A stretch of 64,000 nucleotides of DNA, taken from assembly GCF_034321785.1 (NCBI RefSeq), contig NZ_JAXLPB010000007.1, positions 36,886 through 100,885 on the forward strand, written 5' to 3'. Positions 51,886 through 60,073 of this stretch are shown one piece after another; positions within the stretch are counted from its first letter, which is position 1, and each line of letters opens with the position of its first letter. The notes below the pieces were generated by a model. The model worked only from the letters and a program-made list of their open reading frames with translations. It ran no database searches and had not been told where the DNA came from. This DNA is from Fulvimarina uroteuthidis. GTDB taxonomy: Bacteria; Pseudomonadota; Alphaproteobacteria; Rhizobiales; Rhizobiaceae. Position numbers and translations under genes: made by a program.

Positions 51886-52074
51886 TCACGAGCCGAGTAC
51901 CGCCCAGATGACCAGCGCAGCGGCGGTCAGTACGACGACCGCGATGATCCACGATGTGACGGACCTTGATTGCCTGGGACTCGCCCCCTTCGACGCCCTG
52001 CGTCGACGCTCGTAGTCTACCAGTTCGTCGACCTCGGAGACCTCCGGATCCTGCCCTTTTCTGTCGTCGTTCAT
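51886..52074 (-). CDS. Small single-span membrane protein downstream of crcB
   Basis: 62 aa from the ATG at 52074: an acidic then basic N-terminus (EVSEVDELVDYERRRRASKG) and one C-terminal helix (SWIIAVVVLTAAALVIWAVL). It follows crcB in the same orientation. A crcB frameshift would fuse the two if uncorrected. No family is known to me. Confidence 0.5.
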   Translation of the reverse strand: MNDDRKGQDPEVSEVDELVDYERRRRASKGASPRQSRSVTSWIIAVVVLTAAALVIWAVLGS

Positions 52075-52096
52075 CGCCTCGCCCTCCCTTCTTTCG

Positions 52097-52488
52097 TCAG
52101 GCCGCTTCGCCGGCGAACACGGTGCGCATGAGAAAGAGTGCCGCGACGAGCCCGCCATCGCGGCCAGGACTGAACCGAGAACGTACAGTGTCGCGGTGAC
52201 GAATTCGCCCCGTTCGTAGAGGGAGATGGCGTCGAGGGAGAACGTCGAGAAGGTCGTGAAGCCGCCGAGCACGCCCGTCGTCAGGAACAGGCTGAGCGGA
52301 TGGTCGTTCGCAATGCGTTGCGCGAAGACCTCAATCAGGATGCCCATCGCGAACGAGCCGAGGACGTTGACGATCACCGTCGACAACGGAAACGAGAGGT
52401 CGGGAAGAAGCCGGACGACGGCGAGGTTCGTCGCGTGCCGCAAGCCTCCGCCGATCCCTGCTCCTGCGATGACGATAAGCATGTTCAT
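52097..52488 (-). pseudogene. crcB: CrcB/Fluc fluoride channel with a frameshift
   Basis: From the ATG at 52488: MLIVIAGAGIGGGLRHATNL, FPLSTVIVNVLGSFAMGILI, GVLGGFTTFSTFSLDAISLY ERG are diagnostic of CrcB (GGxxR and the GxxGGxTTFSTF fluoride-path motif). After VLAAMAG the frame should continue LVAALFLMRTVFAGEAA and stop at 52097, but one G appears to be missing near 52150, so the frame instead runs on into the next gene. About 115 of 130 residues are correct. Either a real inactivation or a sequencing slip. A fluoride riboswitch lies upstream. Confidence 0.8.
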
Positions 52489-52577
52489 ATGCGCCCTTTC
52501 CGGTTCGGTGGGGCGGTACGAACGATCGGAGCGGCAGACGACAGAGCCCTACCACCGGCCGTTCGAAACGCGCCCGT

Positions 52578-52636
52578 GCGGTAGGAGCCATCAGCCTCGA
52601 AGACGAGGCGGTTATCGGGGGACTCCATCCCCATCC
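52578..52636 (-). ncRNA. Fluoride riboswitch (crcB motif)
   Basis: Read on the minus strand, the segment contains GGGGATGGAGTCCCCCGATA, then ACCGCC, a CTCGTCTTCGAG hairpin, and GGCTGATGGCTCCTACC. This is the fluoride aptamer: the GGNGATGG start, AACCGCC, the GGCTGATGGCTCCTAC end and the pseudoknot partners are all present. It lies 90 bases before crcB, in the leader where it is expected. The expression platform was not worked out. Confidence 0.88.
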
Positions 52637-52799
52637 ATCATCGTAGCAAAGATACGACCGATCGATCGCCAAGGCAAGACGAGGCTCGCGACACGATCTT
52701 CTATCGGCTTCGATGCGGTCGCCGGATGACGTGTGGATGTCATTCCGGCATCCGCCGATGTGGCCACCAGAAGGTTCGACACGACGCAGACCTTGGCGA

Positions 52800-53783
52800 T
52801 CAGGCAAGGAGCGCCCGGACCGCGTCGCGCTCCTCGACGAGTTCGGCGACCGTCCGGTCGATCATCCGGCGCTGGAACTCGTCGATCTTAAGATCCTCGA
52901 TCCGCTCGATCGAACCGGCAGTGCAGGTTGCCGGAACGCCGCAGTAGAGGCCTTCGGGAATGCCGTAGGCACCTATCGACGAAAGGCCCATCGACACCCA
53001 GCGGCCGTCCGAGCCGAGCATCCAGTCGCGCAGATGGTCGATCGCGGCGTTGGCCGCCGAGGCGGCGGACGAGGCATCCCGCGCCTCGATGATCGCACTG
53101 CCGCGCTGGGCGACTTTCGGGATCAGCGTTTCGCGGTACCAGGCCTCGTCCGAAATCGTCTCGTTGAGCGGACGCCCGTTCGCGGTCGCAAACGTCCAGT
53201 CGGCGAACATGGTCGGCGAATGGTTGCCCCAGACGACGAGCTTCTCGATCTCGCCGACGCCCACCCCCGCCTTGGCCGCAAGCTGCCCCTGCGCACGGTT
53301 GTGATCGAGACGGATCATAGAGGCGATGTTGTCGCGCGGGAAATTCGGTGCGCTTTCGGCCAGGATGAAGGCGTTGGTGTTGGCGGGGTTGCCGACGACG
53401 AGCACCTTCGCCTCGCGCTTCGCATTGGCATCGAGCGCCGCTCCTTGCGTCTTGAAGATTTCCGCGTTCGCCGAGAGAAGATCGCGCCGCTCCATGCCCT
53501 TCGAGCGGGGCCGCGAGCCGACGAGGAGCGCGGCATCGACGTCGCGGAAGGCCGCGTTCGGATCGTCGGTGACAGCAACGTCGGAAAGAAGCGGAAAGGC
53601 GCAGTCCTCGAGTTCCATGACGACGCCACGCACTGCATTCTGCGCCTGCGGCAGATCGAGAAGGTGAAGCGCGACGGGTCGATCCGCGCCGAAGAGGTCG
53701 CCCGCGGCGATCCGGAAGAGCAGCGAATAACAGATCTGTCCGGCAGCGCCGCTGACGGCGATGCGAAGGGGAGCTTTGGTCAT
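52800..53783 (-). CDS. mdh: Malate dehydrogenase, NAD-dependent
   Basis: 327 aa from the ATG at 53783, with GAGGA upstream. The Rossmann start APLRIAVSGAAGQICYSLLF, the active-site loop GSRPRSKGMERRDLL with catalytic arginines, VLVVGNPANTNAFI, and WGNHSPTMFADW with the proton-acceptor histidine place it in the cytosolic-type MDH group. It interconverts malate and oxaloacetate. Most Alphaproteobacteria carry a different, LDH-like chromosomal MDH, so this is likely an acquired extra copy. It is monocistronic, convergent with nothing, and divergent from the AcfC operon. Confidence 0.9.
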   Translation of the reverse strand: MTKAPLRIAVSGAAGQICYSLLFRIAAGDLFGADRPVALHLLDLPQAQNAVRGVVMELEDCAFPLLSDVAVTDDPNAAFRDVDAALLVGSRPRSKGMERRDLLSANAEIFKTQGAALDANAKREAKVLVVGNPANTNAFILAESAPNFPRDNIASMIRLDHNRAQGQLAAKAGVGVGEIEKLVVWGNHSPTMFADWTFATANGRPLNETISDEAWYRETLIPKVAQRGSAIIEARDASSAASAANAAIDHLRDWMLGSDGRWVSMGLSSIGAYGIPEGLYCGVPATCTAGSIERIEDLKIDEFQRRMIDRTVAELVEERDAVRALLA

Positions 53784-54053
53784 GCGGGTGTCCTCTGCCT
53801 GAAGCGGTCGTTCGTAATGTCCTGACCGGAACCTGGCGTTCCCGGACGATCCGACCAACGAGAAATGCTGCTCGTTTCAATATGAAAAGCAGATCGATTA
53901 CCGCGACGGGGAGTTCGGGGGTGTGGTGAAAGGGATCACGACGACACGGGAACCGCCCTGAAGACCGCCCCTGAGGCCGGGCCGAGGACAATCCCTCGCG
54001 TATAGGGACATCGATCGGCGGCGGATGGCTCACATACCGGGTTCGGAAGACTT

Positions 54054-54081
54054 GGAATAATCGGGCCAGCCCAGCCGTTCC
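54054..54081 (+). promoter_or_regulatory. Predicted ECF-sigma promoter of the acfC-sigma-antisigma operon
   Basis: GGAATAA (54054-54060), 15-nt spacer beginning TCGG, CGTTCC (54076-54081). The same element with the same spacing occurs at 58489-58516 and, on the minus strand, at 58425-58452. Suits an alphaproteobacterial ECF factor, probably the one at 55044. Confidence 0.7.
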
Positions 54082-54129
54082 TTCCATGACGGGCGCGGTT
54101 CCGCGTTCCGACAACGATTGGGAAGGACC

Positions 54130-54957
54130 ATGACGATGACCCGAACCGCTACGCTTGCCCTCGCCGCTACGTTGCTGTCAGACCCCGCATTCGCCGACAC
54201 CGTCGCCGATCGGATCGGCAAGACCGACCTTGCCGATCCATCGATCGAGCACGCGCCGAAGGACGGCGTGGTCAAGCTCTACGGCGCCGGCGGTCCGCAC
54301 ACGGCATTTCGCAAGGTTGCGGACGTCTGGGAGGAAGAGACCGGGAACGAGGTCGAGATCGTCGCCGGGCCGGAATCGGCCTGGTCCGCCGATGCCCAGG
54401 CCGATGCCGACATCATGTGGGGCACGTCCGAGCAGTCCATGACCGCGTTTCTGCTGACCTATCCTGCCTTCGACCATGAAGAGGTCGAGCCGATCTACAT
54501 CCGTCCGACCGTCATCGCGGTGAAGGCCGGCAATCCGAAGGGTATCGAAGGCTTCGACGACCTTCTAGCGGACGGCATGAAGATCGTCGTGACGGAAGGT
54601 GCCGGCGTCTACAACACATCCGGGACAGGAACTTGGGAGGACGTTGCGGGACGGCTCGGACGCCTCAACGACATCGCACGGTTCCGGAAGAACATCGTCG
54701 CTTACGCCCTCGGTTCGGGCGCGAGTTTCGCCCAGTTCAAGGAAAAGGACGCCGATGCCTGGATCACCTGGCCGAACTGGCCGCTGACCCATCAGGACGT
54801 TCTCGACATGGTCGACGTCGAGGAGAACCGGACGATCTGGCGGGATGTCAACGTGGTGATCTCGCCGAAGGCCGATCCGACGGCGCAGGAGTTCCTCGAT
54901 TTCCTCGTATCGGAGAAGGCCCAGACGATCATGGCGACCGAGGGCTGGCAGCGCTAA
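54130..54957 (+). CDS. AcfC-like periplasmic substrate-binding protein
   Basis: 275 aa from the ATG at 54130 (GGAAGGA upstream). A signal peptide ends at PAFADT. The body resembles ModA/AcfC-type oxyanion-binding proteins: VVKLYGAGGPHTAFRKVADV, VEIVAGPESAWSADAQADAD IMWGTSEQSM, MKIVVTEGAGVYNTSGTGTW. AcfC is related to sulfate/molybdate binders but has no permease here. It is first in a run with the ECF sigma (87 bp later) and anti-sigma, behind a predicted ECF promoter. In this setting it may sense or bind sulfite/sulfate. That is inference. Confidence 0.8.
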   Translation: MTMTRTATLALAATLLSDPAFADTVADRIGKTDLADPSIEHAPKDGVVKLYGAGGPHTAFRKVADVWEEETGNEVEIVAGPESAWSADAQADADIMWGTSEQSMTAFLLTYPAFDHEEVEPIYIRPTVIAVKAGNPKGIEGFDDLLADGMKIVVTEGAGVYNTSGTGTWEDVAGRLGRLNDIARFRKNIVAYALGSGASFAQFKEKDADAWITWPNWPLTHQDVLDMVDVEENRTIWRDVNVVISPKADPTAQEFLDFLVSEKAQTIMATEGWQR

Positions 54958-55043
54958 TCTGCCGCGACCACGCAGCGGAACGATTTGCGACACTGGTACT
55001 CCTTGCATTGCGGAAAGGATCGGACCGGCGCTATAGCCGGTCC

Positions 55044-55529
55044 ATGTCGACGGCGCTCCGCACTCATCTCGAACGCCTCCTACCGGAACTGAACGCCTAC
55101 GCCCGCTCGATCTGCGAACGACGTGAGGACGGGGAGGACGTGGTGCAGGAGGCCGTGACCCGGGCGCTGACCGCCGCCGATCCGCCCGGCGCGATCGAGG
55201 AGCTGCGGCCTTGGATGTTCCGGGTGGTCCGCAATCTCAGAACGGATGCGGCAAGGCGCTCGAAGGTACGCAGGGACTATTTCGAACGTGAAGCGGGGGT
55301 CCGCGAAGATGACGTCACGCGCGCGAACTCGCACGAAGACATGCTGGTCCGCATGGCCTTCGAGGCGCTGCCGCCACAGACCCGTGAGATCCTGTTCCTG
55401 ATCGACGTCATGGGACTGAGATACGACGAGGCGGCGTCGGTCCTCGGCGTGCCGCGAGGAACGGTGATGAGCCGGATCAGCCGCGCGCGCCGCGCGCTGC
55501 GCGAACGGATCGACGGCCCGGACCGCTGA
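55044..55529 (+). CDS. ECF RNA polymerase sigma factor
   Basis: 161 aa from the ATG at 55044. Region 2: LPELNAYARSICERREDGED VVQEAVTRAL and RPWMFRVVRNLRTDAARRSK. Region 4: LPPQTREILFLIDVMGLRYD EAASVLGVPRGTVMSRISRA RR. This is a complete small ECF factor. The anti-sigma follows after 21 bp. S. meliloti uses ECF factors of this general kind (RpoE1/RpoE4) to switch on the sulfite dehydrogenase gene in response to sulfite; the SorT-type enzyme here lies 3 kb away behind a matching promoter. Confidence 0.9.
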   Translation: MSTALRTHLERLLPELNAYARSICERREDGEDVVQEAVTRALTAADPPGAIEELRPWMFRVVRNLRTDAARRSKVRRDYFEREAGVREDDVTRANSHEDMLVRMAFEALPPQTREILFLIDVMGLRYDEAASVLGVPRGTVMSRISRARRALRERIDGPDR

Positions 55530-55550
55530 CAACTGGAGCGCGGAAAGAAG

Positions 55551-56357
55551 ATGTCGTTGCAAACGGATGGCGCGGACAGCGGTGACCTGCCCGATTGGGA
55601 CTGGGACAGCCTGTCCGCCTACATGGACGGCGAAATGGCGCCGGGGGAGGCGGCCGCCTTTGAGGAAAGGCTGCGCCGGGAGCCGGCGCTCGCGGCGATG
55701 CTCGAAAAGCTGGACGCACAGACAGCTGCGCTTCGTCGCATGCGGCCCGGCATAGCTCCGCTTTCGGTTTCACAATCCGGAAGCAGCCCGAACGGACAGG
55801 ACGTCCTCGGAATCTTTCAGAGGACCGGGCGACCGACAACGTTCCTGAGGTCGCGAGGCTTAGGTCTTGCGCTCGCAGCCTGCCTTGCCCTGGTTGTCGT
55901 CGCGGCCGGGCTTTTCCTTCGCGCCGCAGACGGGCCCACGACCCTTGTCGGCATGCACGGGCGCTTCTTGTCCGTCCCTTCACATCCGCGGGGAACCGAC
56001 ACACTGCGACCGGCCGCGGCCACCGACGGACCCTTTCCGGATCTTTCGATTGCCGGCATGGAGATCGTTGCGACGGCAGAGACCAGGGACGGGAGCTTTG
56101 TCCACTATGCCGGCCCGAACGCATGCCGGCTCAGCCTTTTTTACGGTAGCGATCCCATCTTGACCGGAGCCGGGACGAACCTTTCCGCCCAATGGTCCGC
56201 GGGCGGAAAGACCTACGAGATAATCGCGGGAAGCATGGCGAGGGAGCGGTTCGCAGCGATCGAGACCTATCTGCGCCTCGTCACGCGCCGCGACAAAGGG
56301 CACGTCGTCTTTGCCGAACTCCGGAACCGGATCGACGCTGCGCCTCGCTGCGCTTGA
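55551..56357 (+). CDS. Membrane-bound anti-sigma factor
   Basis: 268 aa. The cytoplasmic N-terminus (about 15-65, WDSLSAYMDGEMAPGEAAAF EERLRREPALAAMLEKLDA) is the sigma-binding fold of anti-sigma proteins, without the zinc-binding HxxxCxxC. One transmembrane helix at about 103-124 is followed by a roughly 145-residue periplasmic sensor domain (IVATAETRDGSFVHYAGPNA; AQWSAGGKTYEIIAGSMARE RF). It lies 21 bp after the ECF gene. It presumably holds the sigma factor until a periplasmic signal, perhaps sulfite, arrives. Confidence 0.85.
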   Translation: MSLQTDGADSGDLPDWDWDSLSAYMDGEMAPGEAAAFEERLRREPALAAMLEKLDAQTAALRRMRPGIAPLSVSQSGSSPNGQDVLGIFQRTGRPTTFLRSRGLGLALAACLALVVVAAGLFLRAADGPTTLVGMHGRFLSVPSHPRGTDTLRPAAATDGPFPDLSIAGMEIVATAETRDGSFVHYAGPNACRLSLFYGSDPILTGAGTNLSAQWSAGGKTYEIIAGSMARERFAAIETYLRLVTRRDKGHVVFAELRNRIDAAPRCA

Positions 56358-56436
56358 GACTTCGGCGGTTGTTCACCGGTCCGTCGGAAAATTGAGCCCA
56401 ATGTTTCCGCTTGCCCATCTCCGAGTGATCAGAGAC

Positions 56437-56468
56437 TTTCGGTCAGGTATGGACGAATATGACCGAAA
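56437..56468. repeat. Inverted repeat TTTCGGTCA...TGACCGAAA
   Basis: Perfect 9-bp arms at 56437-56445 and 56460-56468 with a 14-nt loop, in the 305-bp gap (56358-56662) between the converging anti-sigma and uracil-glycosylase genes. The gap has no other recognisable content. A bidirectional terminator or operator are both possible. Confidence 0.4.
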
Positions 56469-56662
56469 CCTGTCTCAGTGCCCGGTGGTCAGGGACGTTG
56501 GCCCAACCCGTCGCTGTCGATCGAAGGCTCGGACGGCTTGGACACCTCGGGGAGTAGGCCTTTCCTGTTACTGTAATGTCCTGGGTCACATGCGCTTGGC
56601 GATCGGAAAATTTTGAAGCCGCTTTTGCGCCCGGCGATCTCACTGTCTTGATAAGACGCTCG

Positions 56663-57265
56663 TCACCTGAACTCCAAAAATTGCGCAACCCTCGTAAGCG
56701 TATCGGCGATCGTCGTCGCGTAACGGGGATCGGTGGCGAGAAGGATCGGCGAGGGATGAGGCATCCGGAAGACCGTGAGCTCTGGCCGGCATTCTGCGAC
56801 TACCGGGGCCGCGCAGGCTGCGGTCCGACCCGCGAGCAGAACCCCGCGCAAATGGGGAAGACAGTTTAGAAACCGCGGAATTTCTACGAGCCCGCCTTCG
56901 ATCTCGGCCCGGCGCGGGGAAAGGTTTCGCTTGCTCGAAATCGGTGGAAGCCAAGGGACGAGGTTCCACAGCACCGTCGTCTTTCGCTCGATCCCGGCTT
57001 CGGACAGAAAACGTCGCAGACTTCGTTGCGTCGGCGACGGGTTGTCGCGCGAGACGAAGCGCGGTGCCGTTCCCCGCCGCGCCGGCCTCTCCAGCAGGAC
57101 GAGCAGCTTAGCATCGCTTCCGCCGTCCAACGGGTCGAAATGGGGCACGTCCCAGCCGCGGCTTCGAAGGCTCCACCAATAGAGGTTGAGCCGCGCCATG
57201 TGGACCTCACCGCAGGCGGTGAGCCGTGCAGTCCGTTCCACCTGAGACGAGACGGGTGCGGTCAC
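56663..57265 (-). CDS. Uracil-DNA glycosylase-superfamily protein
   Basis: 200 aa from a GTG at 57265 behind a strong GAGGAGGAA. KLLVLLERPARRGTAPRFVS RDNPSPTQ, TVLWNLVPWLPP and VFRMPHPSPILLA outline a UDG-like alpha-beta fold, with WNxVPW and HPSP as the late active-site motif. The classic GQDPYH is not present, so it is an uncharacterised branch of the superfamily. It lies 14 bp after yeiH in the same direction and would share the sulfite-type ECF promoter at 58425. Confidence 0.65.
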   Translation of the reverse strand: MTAPVSSQVERTARLTACGEVHMARLNLYWWSLRSRGWDVPHFDPLDGGSDAKLLVLLERPARRGTAPRFVSRDNPSPTQRSLRRFLSEAGIERKTTVLWNLVPWLPPISSKRNLSPRRAEIEGGLVEIPRFLNCLPHLRGVLLAGRTAACAAPVVAECRPELTVFRMPHPSPILLATDPRYATTIADTLTRVAQFLEFR

Positions 57266-57278
57266 GCTTCCTCCTCGA

Positions 57279-58325
57279 TCATCGACCGGCACCGGTCGCG
57301 ACGACGAGACCGAGCCCGAGGACGACAATGAAAATCCAGGACGCCGCACCGAGGATCGCCGGGCGTGCGCCTTCGGCAACCAGCTTGCGGATGTCGGTCT
57401 CGAGCCCCATCGCGGCGAGCGCCATGGCGAGGAGAAACTGGGTCAGTCCCTGGTGCCAGGGCTCCGCGGCAGCTGGTACGACACCGGTGGAGGCGACCGC
57501 GACCATCGCCACGAAGCCGAACACGAACCAGGGGATCGGCACGCCACCACCGGACTTGTCCTCGCTGGATTGTTTCTCGCCAGAACCCGACGTCCGCTCG
57601 TGCGCCAGATAGCCAAGCGCAAGGACGAGCGGCGCGAGCAGCATGACGCGTGTGAGCTTGGCGATGGTGCCGTAATGGCCCGCAGCCTCGCCCTGCTGGA
57701 AGGCGGCCGCCACGACCTGCGCAACCTCGTGGATCGTCGCGCCGGACCAGAGACCGTAGTCGATCGGACCAAGCTTGAGGACGGTCGTCTCGATCAGCGG
57801 GATCAGAACCATGGACAGCGAGCCGAATACCGTCACGCAGGCGACGGCATAGGCGACGTCCTCGTCCTTGCCGCGCGTTACGGTGTTCGTCGCGATCACC
57901 GCCGAGGCCCCGCAGACGGCCGTCCCTGCGGCGATGAGTTCGGTCAGCTTGCGATCGATGCCGAGGCGTGCGCCGAGCCACTTGGTGAAGACGAAGGTCG
58001 CGACCAGCGTCACGGTGATGATCGCGACGCCGAGCCAGCCGACCTCGACGACCTGGGAAAAGGTGAGCTGCAGGCCGAGCAGCACGATGCCCGCCTTGAG
58101 GATGACCTTAAGCGAGAACTGGACGCCGGGCTTGGCCGCCGCCGGCGTGCCGACCGTGTTGTGCAGCGCCATCCCGATGAGGATCGACAGGATCAGTGGC
58201 GACAGAACGTCGACGCCGGGAATGGCACGCAGGGCGAAAGACGCGGCAGCAATGCCGGCGGTGAGGAGGAGCCCGGTCCAGAAACCTGCTCCCGACGAGG
58301 CTGTCGTTTCACTGGCATCGGTCAT
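57279..58325 (-). CDS. YeiH-family putative sulfate/sulfite exporter
   Basis: 348 aa from the ATG at 58325 with about ten membrane helices. Family features: SPLILSILIGMALHNTVGTP, LKAGIVLLGLQLTFSQV, AAGTAVCGASAVIATNTVTR GKDEDVAYAVACVTVFG, YGLWSGATIHEVAQVVAAA and AMGLETDIRKLVAEG. YeiH/UPF0324 proteins (related to TauZ) are thought to export sulfite or sulfate. The gene is divergent from the sulfite dehydrogenase with head-to-head promoters of the same type, which strengthens a role in removing sulfite. Confidence 0.85.
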   Translation of the reverse strand: MTDASETTASSGAGFWTGLLLTAGIAAASFALRAIPGVDVLSPLILSILIGMALHNTVGTPAAAKPGVQFSLKVILKAGIVLLGLQLTFSQVVEVGWLGVAIITVTLVATFVFTKWLGARLGIDRKLTELIAAGTAVCGASAVIATNTVTRGKDEDVAYAVACVTVFGSLSMVLIPLIETTVLKLGPIDYGLWSGATIHEVAQVVAAAFQQGEAAGHYGTIAKLTRVMLLAPLVLALGYLAHERTSGSGEKQSSEDKSGGGVPIPWFVFGFVAMVAVASTGVVPAAAEPWHQGLTQFLLAMALAAMGLETDIRKLVAEGARPAILGAASWIFIVVLGLGLVVATGAGR

Positions 58326-58424
58326 GATTGATCCCAAATGTTTGCCCTGGCTCTAACGAAAGTCGCGGGAGCGGTCTCGGTCTATGGCGATCGGTCCGTT
58401 CGGCGAAGCGATCTCCTGTTCGTG

Positions 58425-58452
58425 CCGACGCGTCAGCGTCGCCGATTATTCC
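58425..58452 (-). promoter_or_regulatory. Predicted ECF-sigma promoter of yeiH
   Basis: On the minus strand GGAATAA (58446-58452), 15-nt spacer beginning TCGG, CGTCGG (58425-58430), 100 bases before the yeiH ATG. It faces the promoter at 58489: the two GGAATAATCGGC half-sites form a perfect 12-bp inverted repeat (58441-58452 and 58489-58500). Confidence 0.7.
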
Positions 58453-58488
58453 CGTTGTTCGAAAAAACCGTCCCATTCTATCGTCTGA

Positions 58489-58516
58489 GGAATAATCGGC
58501 GTGCCTCGCGCGTCTA
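58489..58516 (+). promoter_or_regulatory. Predicted ECF-sigma promoter of the sulfite dehydrogenase gene
   Basis: GGAATAA (58489-58495), 15-nt spacer beginning TCGG, CGTCTA (58511-58516), 110 bases before the ATG at 58627. Same element and spacing as at 54054. Confidence 0.72.
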
Positions 58517-58626
58517 AAGTGAGGAGTTGCGATTTTGCCGAAGCAATTCGCCAGGGCCTAGACGACAACGCCCCGGGGTTAATCGGTCGAAAAAGGCGGC
58601 TCCGGCTTGGATAAAGGGAGGAAACC

Positions 58627-59808
58627 ATGATCGACACACTCGCCATCAAGCGCCGCCAATTCCTAATGGGTGCCGCAGGGCTTGCAGGGGTCGCGGCCTA
58701 CGGCATGCCAGCGTCCGCACAGGACGGTGGAAAGCTTCCGGCCTACGCCTCATGGAAGGACGCCGACGATCTCATCGTCCACACCGACCAGACGCTGGAA
58801 ACCAAGCGTGCCGCCCAGGGCGACGCGCTCGTCACGCCCTCGAGCGATCTCTACATCCGCAACAACCTGCCGGCGCCGTCCGAGGACATCGTCGCCGATC
58901 GCGATGCCTGGGAGGTCCAGTTCGAAGGGTTCGCCAACCCGGGTTCGATGACCGTCGGTGAGATGAAGACCCTCGGCGTCGAGACCGTGGTGTGCGTTCT
59001 CCAGTGTTCCGGCAACGGTCGAGCCTTCTTCGATCACGAAACGAGCGGCTCGCAGTGGGCGACGGGTGCAGCCGGCAACGTCGTGTGGACCGGCGTTCCC
59101 GTACGGGTTCTCGCCGAGGCGATGGGAGGTGCTGCGGAGGGTCGTCAATGGCTCACCGGTACGGGCGGCGAGGAGATCCCTGCGGGCCTGCCACCTGAGA
59201 CGGTCCAGGTCGAGCGTTCGGTCCCGATCGACGCTATGGAGCGCGCAATCCTCGCCTGGGAGATGAACGGCGAGCCGGTTCCGCTCGCCCATGGCGGTCC
59301 GCTGCGACTGATCGTGCCCGGCTATTTCGGGGTCAACAACATCAAGTATATCAAGCGCCTCGCGCTCACTGCGGATCAGTCGCCGGCGAAGATCCAACAG
59401 ACCGGCTACCGCGTGCGCCCGATCGGTGTCGAAGGCGATCCCTCGCAGCCCTCGATGTTCAAGATGAGTGTCAAATCCTGGATCACCGGTCCGCTCGAAA
59501 AAGCGTCCGCCGGAAAGGTGCAGATCCATGGTGTCGCCATGGGTGGCGTCAGCGAGCTCAAGACCATCGAAGTCTCGACCGACGGTGGCGAGACCTGGGC
59601 GGAAGCCCGGTTCCTTGGACCCGATATGGGTCCTTACGCCTGGAGACCGTTCGCATTGATCGCCGATCTTCCTGCAGGGGAGCACACGCTCGCGAGCCGG
59701 GCGACGGCGGCGGACGGGCTGTCTCAACCAGAGGACTTCCCACCCAACGAGCGCGGCTACGGCAACAACGGCTGGCGGGCTCACGCGGTGGACGTGACCG
59801 TCAGCTGA
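58627..59808 (+). CDS. sorT: SorT-type periplasmic sulfite dehydrogenase
   Basis: 393 aa from the ATG at 58627 (GGGAGGAA upstream). A Tat signal (KRRQFLMGAAGLAG, cleavage after ASAQ) predicts folded export with molybdopterin. The sulfite oxidase domain has VVCVLQCSGNGRAFF with the molybdenum-ligating Cys127, LAWEMNGEPVPLAHGGPLRL IVPGYFGVNNIKYIKRL, and a C-terminal dimerisation domain (VQIHGVAMGGVSELKTIEVS TDGGETW). It converts sulfite to sulfate and passes electrons to a cytochrome c, encoded next. Length agrees with S. meliloti SorT (about 400). The ECF promoter upstream suggests induction by sulfite. Confidence 0.88.
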   Translation: MIDTLAIKRRQFLMGAAGLAGVAAYGMPASAQDGGKLPAYASWKDADDLIVHTDQTLETKRAAQGDALVTPSSDLYIRNNLPAPSEDIVADRDAWEVQFEGFANPGSMTVGEMKTLGVETVVCVLQCSGNGRAFFDHETSGSQWATGAAGNVVWTGVPVRVLAEAMGGAAEGRQWLTGTGGEEIPAGLPPETVQVERSVPIDAMERAILAWEMNGEPVPLAHGGPLRLIVPGYFGVNNIKYIKRLALTADQSPAKIQQTGYRVRPIGVEGDPSQPSMFKMSVKSWITGPLEKASAGKVQIHGVAMGGVSELKTIEVSTDGGETWAEARFLGPDMGPYAWRPFALIADLPAGEHTLASRATAADGLSQPEDFPPNERGYGNNGWRAHAVDVTVS

Positions 59809-59884
59809 CGCTGCGCCGCGAAACTGGCCGGTGCTCTATCGCCTAAAGACGCCATCACCCTCGAGCATCTTGCTCTTCATCATT

Positions 59885-59918
59885 GGGTTCGGGCCTCGTA
59901 TGCCAGAGGCCCGAACCC
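59885..59918. terminator. Strong hairpin between sorT and the cytochrome gene
   Basis: Perfect 13-bp arms GGGTTCGGGCCTC (59885-59897) and GAGGCCCGAACCC (59906-59918) with an 8-nt loop. No U-run follows. It could terminate or attenuate after sorT, or protect the sorT mRNA end, so that the cytochrome is made at a different level. Confidence 0.55.
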
Positions 59919-60073
59919 GACGTAGGGTATGACGACCGACATTCGATGCACTCCCGAAGCTGCTCCGCGACCGAGTGGCGGGACGCTGCTGCCATGCACG
60001 CCTGGTTCCCGCGCACCTTCGCCGAATGTCACGGACGGACCCCTTAAATCGCTTTCGAAAGGACCTGAAAGCT

